From Uloborus plumipes (Eukaryota; Arthropoda; Arachnida; Araneae; Uloboridae): a DNA stretch of 64,000 bases. The number at the start of each line of letters is the position of its first letter. The first letter of the stretch is position 1. The stretch spans positions 1 through 64,000 of the forward strand of contig JAXGGA010006592.1 in the NCBI GenBank assembly GCA_038373865.1, written 5' to 3'. Under the pieces are notes generated by a model. The model saw only the letters and a program-made list of their open reading frames with translations. It made no database searches and was not told where the DNA came from. The position numbers and the translations under genes were made by a program. Below are positions 43,067-54,235 of this stretch, in pieces.

Positions 43067-44570
43067 GTTTTAGTTGTTTTCTGACAAAATTGCATTGTGT
43101 TTTCACCCTTTGCCCCCCCCCCTGGAAAAAGTTGAAATGACGGGCCTGTTTCCATTATTCGCGGCTTTTGCCGGGGTTTAAACAGAGTTATTTCCGTCAA
43201 GAATAGTTTTCAAACAATTCGTGTGCTGTCTCCCCCACCCCCAGTCTCCATTTTTTCTTATCTAAACTTAGAAGAGTGAAAAGAAATTTTTAAACCCCGC
43301 AGAACAAAACTAATATGTGGCGCCATCTGTTGAAGCCCAATCGTATTTTGATTGAGGAATTCATTTGAAATCATGCTGTGACGGTGAAAATCCAAGGATG
43401 ATATATCTCTTCTATCCTCCCTGGTAAAATCGGGTCCGACATTTCGATTTTTTGCTTCCGTAGAGGGGGCAGGGGGAGCAAAGGATATATATTCAACGCA
43501 AATTTTAACGGAAAGCAACAAAAGCAGTAACGTTAGGGGGCAGAACTGCCCTTACCCATAAATAACGAGCCTGGTTAAAACGAAAATCCTATCGCATTTT
43601 TATTGACCATTTTGTTTCTCGGTTACTTTAAAATAGGCATACCAAGTTTATACGTTTTAACTCGTCTCCATGGAAACCGTACAAAAGAAAACAGCTCCAC
43701 TTTTTTTAGGCACTGCTGTTGAGGCGTTTCATTCATTTTATGTTTATCGAATGAAGCTTTCGCTTTTATTTATATCCTCATGTCTCATTTATTTCTCAAC
43801 GTTTTCTAACAAATCTAGTCATACATTAATACAGCAAGATTTTCTGAGAAAATGTTGTGCTTCATTAACGATGATTTTTCAGTCAAATAATAGTTTACGC
43901 ACAAAGTAATTTTGACTGTTTGCATTTAACCATTGTTGCAAGAGCTAAGCGGGGAAAAAATCCATTGTGCCGTAACTATGACAACCGACATGGGAAAAGT
44001 GCGGAGAGTGGGAAATTTATTTCACTTTCAGACACGATCTGTCGTTACACTGGGTTATAGTCTACTAGGTCAATGGTCTTTGAAAAAAATATATAAAAAA
44101 TATCTGCTACGGGAAAAAAATATTATTTGCTTCCCATGCCAGTGTCATTTTGGGGGTAAAGAGGGAATAAAGAGGTTCTTTTCATTTCTTGCTTGGCACT
44201 GAAGAAGGAGGCTTTATGCCTTTGAAACATGTTTGTCGATTTTTAACTTAATCTATTTGTGTTTTTAAACGTCGCTTTTTGGTTTTTACTCTAAAGAGGG
44301 AATAGCTGCCCCATCCCCTCATGTCCCCGGTCTAAGAAATTAATGCAATTACAAATATATTGCCGTTCTCGAATCTCGCGACTAGCACCGTTGAGGGCTT
44401 CTGCTTTAAAAAGGGGTGACAGCTTCAGTTAAAAAACACACCAAGTCGGTCTTTCTAATGATTCTGACATTATTTCCCCAGATCCGATGAATAAAACATC
44501 CTATTTTCCCGTTTACCATCAAAAATTTCTACAACACCAAATTAACTCCCTTTTTGTCCACGACTACAAA
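43067..44570. other. No gene recognised; mixed unique-looking DNA
   Basis: Several frames of 79-89 codons occur (43258-43521 minus, 43670-43909 plus, 43933-44202 plus) without recognisable families. ATGGCGCCACATA-like and similar short phrases near 43315 may belong to an old repeat. Confidence 0.4.
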
Positions 44571-45026
44571 TCTATATTTTTAAGTATGAAAATGAATGTA
44601 TGTATCTTTGTATGTGTGTATGTCCTTTAAAGACTAAAACCTAAACGTCGGATTTCGCTAAAAGTTTCAGTGTGTTTGTGTCCTCGCTGGGCGCATTAAG
44701 AGACCAATTAAGAAAAAAATCTGATAGGTAGTTATTTTTTTATTCCAGTTATTTCAGTTAAAACTTCCACATAAAATCTCTATTTTTTTAAGGCTTGCTT
44801 CCATTGAAATCATTGTTTAGTGCTTCATCTCAACTCCACTTCGATAGCTAATTTTGCGTTTGATATTGTTTTTGCTTCGCGTGATTTTCTGAGGCTTCTC
44901 TCAATTCAAATAGTTAAGAAATGTTTTTTTTTTTTTTGTGAGTATTCAACCTTGAATATATAACACTGCTGGGGAGTGGATTTCGCGTGCTGCATTTTAA
45001 TCAGCGCGACGCCGGGCATATCCACT
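44571..45026 (+). mobile_element. Helitron-like element
   Basis: Begins TCTATATTTTTAAGTATGAAA after an A. It ends in GCGCGACGCCGGGCATATCC then ACTGT, close to the CTAGT of relatives (58221, 60892), so the terminus is slightly mutated. Shares GTCGGATTT with the 57814 copy. Confidence 0.6.
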
Positions 45027-45032
45027 GTACTA

Positions 45033-45207
45033 CACTGCAAGGTTTCTTGACACCAACGTCGTGACGTCAGCGTGACGTTAGCCTATGAAAAACGAGCTAG
45101 ATAAAACGTCACAGCCTACTTGGCGAATTAGAGGATATCGCTAACTGCTTATGAGCTCTTATTGGCTCCACCCGTAGTGACGTTCAGTGTCAACTTAAGT
45201 TGCTGTC
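45033..45207 (+). repeat. Inverted dispersed repeat, copy 1
   Basis: Reverse complement of 49717-49891, 4.5 kb away. Shared blocks include GACGTCAGCGTGACGTTAGC, CTATGAAAAACGAGCTAG and CAACTTAAGTTGCTGTC. Contains three to four ACGTCA/TGACGT motifs. Confidence 0.88.
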
Positions 45208-45322
45208 TAGTACAGTCAAACATATATTTTTGGCATTTACGTCTGTTTTCTAAAAACGAAATATGCCTCTCTCAACTAAGAAAAGGATTCTTCCAATCGG
45301 ACTGCTCATTCAAAAGTTATTA

Positions 45323-45627
45323 TTTCATTTCATTTCATTTCACACTCCAAGGTCCCCCGTACCTACCACAGCTTAGTGGTTTAACCGGGATAGGACCCTG
45401 AAGAGCGCTCTGTTCATAATTTTGAACCAGAATCTAGGGTCGAGCAAACTCTAGGACCAGCACCCCTAGAGGTATCGTTTCACTTGGAGGACTTTGTGAC
45501 CACGACATTTTTAACGCCTCCCAGCCACCATTAATCAAGACGGTGGATCTTTGATCGGTTGGGATCGAACCCGGGTCCCTCCGGACACGAGTCCGATGCC
45601 TTACCGATCACGTTACCACGGCCCCAG
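45323..45627 (-). mobile_element. tRNA-derived SINE, copy 3, with 15-bp TSD
   Basis: Flanked by an exact 15-bp repeat ATTCAAAAGTTATTA (45308-45322 and 45628-45642). Minus-strand head holds GTAACGTGATCGGTAAGG and GGGTTCGATCCC. The opposite end has an (ATTTC)n tail, 45323-45340, a simple-repeat tail as in many tRNA SINEs. Confidence 0.95.
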
Positions 45628-46270
45628 ATTCAAAAGTTATTAAGAGGGGATAGGTTGTTTCAACGTTTTAAAAGTTCATTGAAAAATTGTTCACATCGAA
45701 ATGTCGAATGCGGGAATGATATGTACCCGCTGAGATCATTCGAACAAAAAAAAATCTTTAAGCAGTAAGTTGCTGTCCCTAAGCCAGGGTTAAAGCAGAA
45801 ATACATGCAATAAGATACCAGCTCTTTCAGGAGACTGCAGTTTCGTCCTTATCTTGTTATCATCAGTCTGGAATAAGAAGCAACCGAGCTGGAGACAGAA
45901 TTGGCTGTGTTGCAAAAAAAGAAGTTTACCGAAAGTTATTAGGACAACAGGTCTGATTAAACAGTTCAAAGTTGAACGAAAAATTGTTCAAATCGAAAGG
46001 TAGAATCCGGGAATGAGATGTCTTCACCGAGATCTTTCAACCAAAAAGAAAAGTCTTTCTAATCGGACAACAGTAATGGGGGTGGGGAGGGGTCAAGCAG
46101 ATCGACAGACACACATTTTCCCATCTCAAAACCTTACTTTAAAATAGAAAATTCTTCGACATTTATTTTGTTATTCTCTTCATGCTTTTCCCGTCTCTTT
46201 TACTCCAACGCAAGGTACGCTGAAACACGGAATCGGCGGATAAAGCAGAGAATTAGGGCCCTGCTCCACA
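45628..46270. other. No gene; diverged relative of the 42.9-kb palindrome
   Basis: 45793-45900 (ACATGCAATA, GACTGCAGTTTCGT, ATCATCAGTCTGGAATA, CCGAGCTGG) resembles one arm of 42882-43066. The AAATTGTTCA.ATCGAAA phrase occurs twice (45681, 45980), hinting at an internal duplication of about 300 bases. Confidence 0.55.
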
Positions 46271-46845
46271 TTGACGTGAAGCAGAAAAATAAAGCAGAAA
46301 CGTAAAATGGATTACATGGTGTTCCTACGGAAAGTACCCAGATTTTCGGTTTCGGTCGCGTTTTCTGCTGATGTGGAGCAGGGCCTTGACGTGAAGCAGA
46401 AAAATAAAGCAGAAACGTAAAATGGATTACATGGTGTTCCTATGGAAAGTACCCAGATTTTCGGTTTCGGTCGCGTTTTCTGCTGATGTGGAGCAGGGCC
46501 TTGACGTGAAGCAGAAAAATAAAGCAGAAACGTAAAATGGATTACATGGTGTTCCTACGGAAAGTACCCAGATTTTCGGTTTCGGTCGCTTTTTCTGCTG
46601 ATGTGGAGCAGGGCCTTGACGTGAAGCAGAAAAATAAAGCAGAAACGTAAAATGGATTACATGGTGTTCCTACGGAAAGTACCCAGATTTTCGGTTTCGG
46701 TCGCGTTTTCTGCTGATGTGGAGCAGGGCCTTGACGTGAAGCAGAAAAATAAAGCAGAAACGTAAAATGGATTACATGGTGTTCCTACGGAAAGTACCCA
46801 GATTTTCGGTTTCGGTCGCGTTTTCTGCTGATGTGGAGCAGGGGC
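46271..46845 (+). repeat. Five-unit 115-bp tandem array derived from a MITE
   Basis: TTGACGTGAAGCAGAAAAAT recurs at 46271, 46386, 46501, 46616 and 46731, exactly 115 apart. Units differ by only a base or two (for example TATGG for TACGG in unit 2, GCTTTTT for GCGTTTT in unit 3). CCCTGCTCCACAT at 46259 and ATGTGGAGCAGGG at 46833-46845 are inverted ends, so a ~120-bp palindrome-ended MITE was amplified in tandem. Confidence 0.96.
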
Positions 46846-47756
46846 ATTAGTCTAAAAAATTGCAGTGAATAGGACAAATTGAAGTTATTTCGCGAGGATG
46901 ACTCGCTGACATGAGAGACAAAATTTTCGAGAGTCCGTGGTTTCGTGATATGAAAATTTTAAATATATATTAAATTTAATTTATAAATCTGAACGGTGGT
47001 AAAAATGCTTTTTGAATGTATTAGTACACAGATAATTCACAAGTTAAATTCTATCGCGAAAGTTTTATGATGAACTCTGCATTCATTGTCGCCTTTAAGT
47101 TAAATGCTAAAAATATAATCACAGAGGTGAAAACACTGCTTTTCGGTATTCGTTAAAGACCATCGTGTTTTCTAGTTATCGAGTTACTCAATAGATAGCG
47201 CTACTAAACAAAATCAATTGTTATGCAATCTAAGTGCTGCCATCTGTTGAGTAACTTCACAAATAGAGTTCTACATTGCCTGCACTGATAACACTACTTT
47301 TTTTCTTTTTAAATTTCCTCAGAAAGCTGTATAAATCTGAAGCTAAGCTAAGTTTCGCAACTTATGGCTCGGTTATATCAAATTTAGTTCCTCACATGAA
47401 AAATCAACTTTAGAAATTTTGACATTCAAATATTTTTGCAATGACGAAATGTGATAAGTGTGTACGTTCGAGAGCACATGACCCAACGTTGTCTCCGAGC
47501 CGTCAAGCCATTTAGGCTCAGTGAACAGAGTACTCAATTTTTTAATGGCCGGGACGTAAAATTCCGCTTTTAGACATTTCACTGAGTGAATTTAATGTAC
47601 AAAATTTTGGGAAAAAATACCACTAAAATTATTAACTTAATTACTTAACTCAAGTTGAATTCAAAACATCTAACTTATTTACTTGGAGGACAAAACAAAA
47701 ATTATTAAGGGTGCCTAAAGTTTAATACATGGCGCTTAAAGGGTTAAAAAAACCTG
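46846..47756. other. No gene recognised
   Basis: Mixed DNA. CTGCCATCTGTTGAGTA at 47238 resembles the CAACAGATGG near 43330 (inverted), perhaps an old shared repeat. Confidence 0.4.
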
Positions 47757-47850
47757 GAAGGACCCGGGATCGAGCCTTACCAGGGATACACATCCAAACT
47801 TTTATTGGGAACCAGGCAACTCAACAGATTGCACCACTACTGCGCCATGC
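47757..47850 (-). other. tRNA-like sequence (possible SINE head)
   Basis: Minus strand: CATGGCGCAGTAGTGGTGC fits an A box and GGCTCGATCCCGGG fits a B box, separated by about 60 bases. I could not fold a full cloverleaf, so I treat it as a pseudo-tRNA or SINE promoter, not a functional tRNA. Confidence 0.35.
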
Positions 47851-48489
47851 AATCCTGTGTGGTGGAGGAGCAACGGCTGGTGGACGCGAGACGTTGGCAA
47901 ACTGTCAATTTGAAAGAAAGACTACACGCGTTTGAGGTCTGAGCAGAGAATAGAGAGCAATTTGTCATTGCTCAAAAAATTAGGAAAAACTTGAAATAAA
48001 GGTGTTTTATGTGATAAAACAAACATTGAATGAAAACAAGAATGAAGTTGTTGATGTCAGAGTACTTTTTTTCTTTTTTTCTCGTCCTCCTGATTTTTTC
48101 CAATAAAAGGCATACAAGGACATTTGAAAACAAAAAAGGATATCCATAGAAATGTATCATTCAAGGAATTTGAAATCGGAGACTTTTATTCCACAAATTT
48201 GCATGATTAGGGAACATTTTAAAGCAAGTTGTAAGCGCAAATAACTCGCGCTGTATTTAAGCTGGAGAATTAAAGCAGAAAAAATTTGCTTTATCCAACA
48301 ACATAAACAATATATGCAAGTAATTTTTAACCCAAATATTCGGCGATTTGGAAGAAAATTGCGTTGAATTGGGATAAAAAAAAAAGGGCTGCTTATCGAA
48401 TCTTTTTCGAACTGGTGCCCAAACCATCCCGGGGCGAAAAGGACCTAATACTGAAATTTTTAGCAAAATTTTTAGCATTTAGATAAAGT
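47851..48489. other. No gene recognised
   Basis: No repeat partner or coding signal identified. Confidence 0.4.
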
Positions 48490-48835
48490 GAAGTGAAACA
48501 CTTTGTGATATGTAGGAAGTGAAGTGTGATACTTTGTGACAGCGGGAGAGGGTAAAGTGAAGTGTGACAATTTGTGAGAAGAAGGAAGTGAAGTGTGACA
48601 CTTTGTGACAGGAGGGGGAGTGAAGTGTTACACTTTGTGACAAAAGGAGGAAGAGAAAAGTAAAGCATGTGCTTTACTTCTCTCTTCCTCCTTTAGTAAA
48701 GCATAAGAGAAAAGTAAAGCATGTGTGACAATATGATAAAGGGGGGAGTGAAGTGTGATACTTTGTGACAAAAGGGAAGAGGGTAAAGTCAAGTGAGACA
48801 CCTTGTGACAAAAGGGGGGGGGGGAGTCGGCCAAA
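48490..48835 (+). repeat. Degenerate minisatellite, GAAGTGTGACACTTTGTGA
   Basis: Units of about 35-45 bases built on GTGAAGTGTGACACTTTGTGA then a purine- and G-rich linker (AAAGGAGG, GGGGGAG) recur about eight times. Long frames on the minus strand (48393-48859) are translations of it. A local inverted piece, 48657-48725 (AAAGTAAAGCATGTG), interrupts the array. Confidence 0.85.
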
Positions 48836-49716
48836 AATGCTGAAAACAAGTCCAGTCATTTATGGGAAAACCCCACTTCTTCTTTCTTTTCGGTCAAAAA
48901 ATATAAATACATTTTTTTATTTAATTTTTAAAAGATTTGCCACTTTTTCTGACAAAAATCGCACTTTAAGGGGAAAAGTCAAATAATATCCCTGTAGGAA
49001 CTTTTATATACTTCTTCCTTTCCTCTTTTTTTCCTTTTACGAAAAACTAGTACAGTAATTGGAGGAAAAAAAATTAATAGAAAGTTCTCTTCCACCAATA
49101 ATTGCGAACATATCTAAAAATGTTCCACATCACCATCATAACTGATAAAATTTTGACCAACCAAATCACGTCCGAAAGGCCTTTGTTAGCCGGAGCATGC
49201 TATAATCGAAGAAGGAAATATTCTTTTTTCGAAAAAGGCGGATGTGGAAAGCACAAGGTTACAGCAAACGATATGAAAATGTACAGATAAGAGCGGACAA
49301 ATAAAAACAAAATGGGATTCTTTTTTAGAATGCTTGTTATACGAGCCGTGTTTTTATTCCATTCTTTATTGTGAGGGATGGAGGAACGGCGTACGAATGT
49401 TAATTCGAATTTTTTTATGTTTTTGTCAGGATAATGAGGTTCGGGAATTGATTGCACGATAATTGCGTAAAAAGTAGGAGCTGCGTTATGATTTTAACGG
49501 ATGATGTAACAGTGATTTAGTAGTTGGATTGCGGGGGTAATAACTGCTTTTGGGGTGTAGGGGGGCTTTTACTTTTCTCATGAAGAAATAAACCTTATAA
49601 GAGTGTAACGCCAAGAAAAATCTTCAAATAACTTTCATTTCCAGTCTTCGAAAAATAGAATAGTTTCATGTCTCTGTTTAACGGGCAAAACCTCTGTTTT
49701 CCCAACTGTTATACTC
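48836..49716. other. No gene recognised
   Basis: No repeat partner or convincing coding sequence. Confidence 0.4.
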
Positions 49717-49891
49717 GACAGCAACTTAAGTTGACACTGAACGTTACTACGGGCGTAGTCAGTAAGAGCTCACAAGCAATTAGCGATCTCCTCTAATTCG
49801 CCAAGTAGGCTGTGACGTTTTATCTAGCTCGTTTTTCATAGGCTAACGTCACGCTGACGTCACGATGATTTTGTCAAGAAACGTTGCAGTG
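49717..49891 (-). repeat. Inverted dispersed repeat, copy 2
   Basis: Reverse complement of 45033-45207, about 85-90 percent alike by eye, with CGTCACGCTGACGTCACGA conserved. Confidence 0.88.
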
Positions 49892-50179
49892 TGGTACAGT
49901 CCTATACACACTTCCAATTGCGAAAATTCTCAAAATAAAATGCAGGGTTAATATATAAAATGTGTAAAGCTGAAAAATATGAAAACTAACTTTTCTCCTA
50001 GGTCCGCTACATTGTCTTTGGGAGATTAAAAGCATGAAAAAATAATTGAAAAACAAAAAATTTTATATTAGTAATACCAATACTTAGCTACATATAAAAC
50101 GCAGAGTTTTAGATTCATACCACTTTACAGTCGTACTCATTAACATCTTTGTGCTCATTACATCGCCTAGCTGCTCGTA
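49892..50179. other. No feature recognised
   Basis: Short AT-rich interval. Confidence 0.4.
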
Positions 50180-50500
50180 GTGTCTGATATTTTTTCGTGC
50201 GACCTATGTCGCATTTGCGCATGCCTGAAGTCTTTTCTGATTTTCAAAAAAAAAAGGGGGGGAATCAAAGTAACATTCAACCAGGAAGTGAGAAGCGAAA
50301 AAAAACTGAAAGCATGGGGTGCACCTCCTTACCCAGGTAGCACAAATAACCTTTAAACGTTTCAGAAACGTTTTTAAGCGGTTGTCACAACCTTAATAAC
50401 CATTTCACAACCTTTAAAAAACGAAGTGTGCTACTTGGGTAATCAATCACCCCTTGTTCAAATGGAAGTGTTCGTGGCTGCCAGGCGCGGAGTTCGCAAA
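50180..50500 (+). repeat. Dispersed repeat, paired with 8236-8345 and 8668-8710
   Basis: Carries GCATTTGCGCATGCCTGA, CAAAGTAACATTCAACCAGG and CTGCCAGGCGC in the same order as at 8.2-8.7 kb, without the MITE that separates them there. Confidence 0.68.
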
Positions 50501-50869
50501 CAGACAGCATAATAGGGTGGGCCGAAAATGATTTTTTTCTTTTATTTCCATGATGAAGAATTGGGAAAAGGTACCATGGGGTAAACAAAGTGTACATAAA
50601 AAATTGAAATTTTTTGGTCAATTTCTTGATCTGCCGCAATTGCGTTTAAGTTTGGAAAAAAAGCAGTTTTTTGAGATTTTTAGGAAATTATTTTCAAAAA
50701 ATTTTCAGCACCGGCCATCTAAAAATGCATCCTATGTGACAAACAATGTAGTTTTTTCATATAAGTGCGGCGAAAACGGCATTTTGACGTTTTGATAAAG
50801 TTGAATTTAAAACGTAGAAGAAAACATTAAATTGCTTATTTTCTTGGCATTTGTGGAAAATGAAGGATT
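50501..50869. other. No feature recognised
   Basis: Frames on both strands (50385-50639 minus, 50550-50795 plus) overlap; neither shows a known family. Confidence 0.35.
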
Positions 50870-51199
50870 TTTTTTTTTTTTTTTTTGTCGTGTCTATGAC
50901 TTAGCCGAACTAAATAACTCCATGGATCCTTATAACTGCTTTTGCGATTTGTTGGATGTTATCGTCATAAAGGTCTACAAGTGACGGCAATACACCCATT
51001 TCTCTCAGGTTCGCACTTATTGCTGGACACTCAAAGATATGACAAGGTGTAAGCTGTGTATCTGGGCAATTACAACAGTTTCTATACACCCTTCTACCCT
51101 CTCCATCAATTTTCATGCCCCTGTGATGGCCTGTTCTCAGCCTGGTTATAGTTTTCGTTATTGGTCGACTTGTATTTATTTCACAAAGCTGGTGTTTCA
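50870..51199 (-). pseudogene. 5'-truncated non-LTR retrotransposon, RNase H-end fragment
   Basis: On the minus strand the frame reads ITRLRTGHHRGMKI, then CCNCPDTQLTPCHIFECPAI and a short tail. This is the end of the RNase H region and its C-x2-C...H...C zinc motif as found in Jockey/R1-like LINEs. A T-run at 50867-50887 on the plus strand is the poly(A) tail, so the copy is in minus orientation and truncated at the 5' side near 51200. The C-P-D-T-Q-L-T-P..HIF motif resembles, from memory, LINE proteins common in spider genomes. No reverse transcriptase domain remains. Confidence 0.85.
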
Positions 51200-51259
51200 C
51201 TTGGATTGAATTATCTCTAAGTTTAGATTTCGCTAAACTTAGAGATAATTCAATCCAAG
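51200..51259. repeat. Perfect 27-bp-arm hairpin at the LINE 5' end
   Basis: 51200-51226 and 51233-51259 are perfect inverted copies around ATTTCG. The left arm continues the LINE frame, so the right arm is a snap-back copy of LINE sequence at the truncation point. Confidence 0.92.
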
Positions 51260-52009
51260 GAAGGAATTAAACCACATATATCAATTTTTTATGGAATTTC
51301 TATGCCCTCAATAACACCTTTTCCGCCCTACCCGTTGTCGAAGATAGAAATATTTTTTAAATATTGAAAATCTCGAAAAAACTGCTTTTTTTTCCAAATT
51401 TCAACGAAGCCGGGTGGACTAAACAGTGATGAGAGGAGGAAGCAGAATCGCACGACGCTCTTACTTACGTGACATCTTTCTCCAAAGTCACGGAGAAGCT
51501 ATACGACCTTGAACTCAGACTGTAATACTGTACTGGAATAATGGTACAGTAGTAATCTCGATACTTCAAAGCTCTATACCGCCATGTTTGTGCTTTTTAT
51601 GCAATATTATAAATTATTCTGGAGGATGGGCAAATGTTCTAAAAATCCAACGGATTGGCAAATATGTGAGATTTTTCAAAACGACTCCTGGATAGTTAAA
51701 TTTCAACTCTAATACATTTTTATTGACAGATTCCACCTTAAGTAGTCCTTTTTTGCACTTAAATAATTATTTTTGCCTTACACTTGATTTAGGCATTTTT
51801 TCAAAAAAATCATAGTTTTGACTAAGAAACTTGAAACTTCAAGCTAATCCCGGCATATCTAAATATTTTTCAATTAAAACAAATTTTTTTTTTTTTTTTT
51901 TGGTAACTATGTGAATATAGTGACAACTTTTTATCAACTTAATATTTTGAATTTCCAAAAAAAAAAAAAAATTCGAGATACTCCCTAATGGGCCCTTCAC
52001 TTTACACAC
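51260..52009. other. No gene recognised
   Basis: No repeat partner found. T-run at 51885-51901 and A-run at 51957-51971. Confidence 0.4.
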
Positions 52010-52302
52010 TCCAGGGTCCCCCGTGCCTACCACAACTCGTGGTTTAACCGGGATATGGCCCTGAAGAGCGCTCTGTTCTTTTTTGAAAAAGAACCAAGGG
52101 TCGAGCAAGCCCTTGGCCCAGCACCCCCAGAGGTATCGTTTCACTTGGAGGACTTTGTGACTGCGACATTTTTAACGTCCCCCAGTCACTATTAATCAGG
52201 ACAGTGGATCGACCGTCCTGATTAATAGTGACTGGGTGGGATTGAACCCGGGTCCCTCCGGTCACGAATCTGACGCCCTACCAATCGGGCTACCACGACC
52301 CC
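52010..52302 (-). mobile_element. tRNA-derived SINE, copy 4
   Basis: Minus-strand head TAGCCCGATTGGTAGGG and GGGTTCAATCCC at the right. Imperfect flanking repeat CTAATGGGC / CTTAGTGGGC. Contains a 22-bp perfect inverted duplication, 52181-52202 with 52215-52236, that other copies lack. Confidence 0.88.
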
Positions 52303-52495
52303 ACCTTAGTGGGCAGGAGGTTCTAGTCTGTTCAATAGTTTATTATTCTCTGGGGGTTACGTCGTAATCTTGTGCCAGCCAGGCTGGCAATTTGGGGGTG
52401 CGCGGCTTCACTTTTCCAACTGTACCGTCATTTGGTGGAAAGTCTGACTTCCACAGCACACACATGTCACAAGGACCCGTTTTTAGGGTAGGCAA
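52303..52495. other. No feature recognised
   Basis: Moderate GC. It carries the left target duplication GTAGGCAA (52488-52495). Confidence 0.4.
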
Positions 52496-52955
52496 TAGAG
52501 ATGAGTTCGGGCTCACTTTTGAAGGCCCGAGTCCGCCCGAGCCCGAGAATTTTTAATCCGAGCCCGCCCGAGCCCGAGTGACATTGTCTTGTTTTGAGCC
52601 CGACCCGGCCCGAGCCCGAGTGTATCAAACATCAATATATATTTTTAATTTCCACTTGTGATGCACTGCCATATGGTATATCGTAATAGCAATCGCAAAT
52701 ATATAAAAGTGGGTGTTATCTTTTTGAATTATTATTATTATTATTGCTGCCATTAAGAAAAACCGTTCTCACGCTCTTTAAGTACCCCAATATTTTATTT
52801 CGTGAACGTTGCATTTGTATAAAAACTGACTATCTTAATATGAGATCGAGCCCGAGCCCGTCCGAGGCCGAAAGCTGCTTGAAGTTAAAGGGCCCGAGTA
52901 CGTCTCGGGCTCGGGTTCGGGCTTTCGGGCTCGGGCCGAGCCCGGCTCATCTCTA
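52496..52955. mobile_element. hAT MITE with GCCCGAG motif
   Basis: Starts TAGAGATGAGTTCGGGCTC and ends GAGCCCGGCTCATCTCTA. Exact 8-bp duplication GTAGGCAA at 52488-52495 and 52956-52963. GCCCGAG/CTCGGGC recurs about 15 times near the two ends; the middle is AT-rich with an ATTATTATT run. No transposase. Confidence 0.96.
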
Positions 52956-53021
52956 GTAGGCAATCATTCACAGCACATTTACACAGAGAAGGAACAACGA
53001 CAGAAGAGAGAAAGTACATCC

Positions 53022-53100
53022 ATGCCCGAGCCGAGAGTCGAACCCGGGACCTCTTCACCCATTCAGACCTCTCTGACCATTAGACAGGGTGGCCGGCAGG
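53022..53100 (-). other. tRNA-like sequence (Glu/Asp-like pseudo-tRNA)
   Basis: Minus strand reads TCTAATGGTCAGAGAGGTC, then GGTCCCGGGTTCGACTCTCGG: good A and B boxes at tRNA spacing and a plausible T arm. The 5' and 3' ends pair only for the first three or so bases of the acceptor stem, so a functional tRNA is unlikely. It could head a second SINE family. Confidence 0.45.
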
Positions 53101-53565
53101 TGATAGCTCGAAAAAGAAGAAAGAAAGAATAATTGGAACCTTTATCACAAAACACCAAAATCATGGACAAAATAATTGTTGTCGACAAGTATCATTTAGC
53201 AATGAAATAGAATAAGAGGGGGAACAAAGAAGAAAAAATCCTCTAGCCCGTTTGCAACAGAGATGAGAATTTCTGATTTTTCAACCAAACATAAATGAGC
53301 ACGTCCAAGGTCAAGCATCAAGTGACCATAACCCATTGGCCAAAGGTGCTAATCTTTTCGATAGTCAATCCTTCTCAGCAGGTGACGGCTCGAAAAGAAA
53401 GAAAAAAAAACACTAATTGAAACCTTTATCACCAAGCACCCATTTCACGGACAAAATAATTGTCAACAGCTACCATTTAACAATGAAATATAATATGAAA
53501 TGGTAAGTAAGGGAAACAAATAAGAAAAAAAAACATCCTCTAATCCGATGGCAACAGAGATAAAC
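53094..53565 (+). repeat. Tandem duplication, ~185-bp unit, ~283-bp offset
   Basis: 53094-53268 and 53376-53565 share GCAGGTGA..GCTCGAAAA, ACCTTTATCAC, GGACAAAATAATTGT, AACAATGAAATA and ATCCTCTA..CCG..TGCAACAGAGAT. Confidence 0.85.
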
Positions 53566-53930
53566 AGACGATTTCGAACGCAATTCTTTTCCCATAACTG
53601 CCAGAGGGGTGGCTGAATGCCTGGGAGCAGGACGAGATATACACGCAAAACTCGAAACCACGGGGCTGGAACAACACACCCTGCTGAATATCATCACGGA
53701 TTTCCTCACGGTTTTTATCGTCTGCAGTGCACGACTGCCACACAATGGCGTGTATCTTTGCAGACGACATTTTGTCGAGGTTCGTGTTACCGGATCGTTC
53801 CGTCGGGAGAGATAAGCGGGGGGGGGGGGGACGTCCGAAGAGATCTTGGATGCTGATTAGGGAGGAGAGGAGTGAAAGGAATAGATCACGCGCTGTTCCT
53901 TCACCCCTCCCTGTCACCTACTTTCTTCAG
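53540..53930 (-). other. GC-rich patch; possible promoter or first exon, unproven
   Basis: Base composition rises well above the surroundings, with CG dinucleotides and a G-run (53819-53832). On the minus strand an ATG at 53770-53768 sits in a good context (CAAAATG) and opens MSSAKIHAIVWQSCTADD, open for about 76 codons to 53540. Opposed frames (53609-53815, 53727-53942) exist on the plus strand. I recognise no family and found no splice-linked exon. Confidence 0.25.
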
Positions 53931-54235
53931 CACGGAATCTGAATTCTTTTTTTTTTTTTTGCTTATTCTTGTGAAAATTTTCTTTATGTATCCCATTTAA
54001 CTTTTTAAGCATCTATGATTTTTTAACTTTTTAAATTATTTTAAACTTCTGACAAATGTCAGCTCGTCTTTGGTTTACAAGTAAGCTCATGTTCATTTCA
54101 CCCAATCACAGAACTCCGAGGTAAAGAGCCACGCCCTAGGTACTCGGAAGGTTCGCCGCATTATAGATGGCGTTCTATTCTCGTAAAAAATATTATTTAG
54201 CTTAAGACCAGAAATACAACACAACTCGTGATACC
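53931..54235. other. No feature recognised
   Basis: T-run at about 53946-53961, otherwise unremarkable. Confidence 0.4.

Noticed and set aside
42859..43200. Overlapping frames on both strands with similar peptides
   Set aside because: They are the two arms of one palindrome.
48393..48859. Ser/Leu/His-rich minus-strand frames
   Set aside because: Translations of the GTGAAGTGTGACACTTTGTGA minisatellite.
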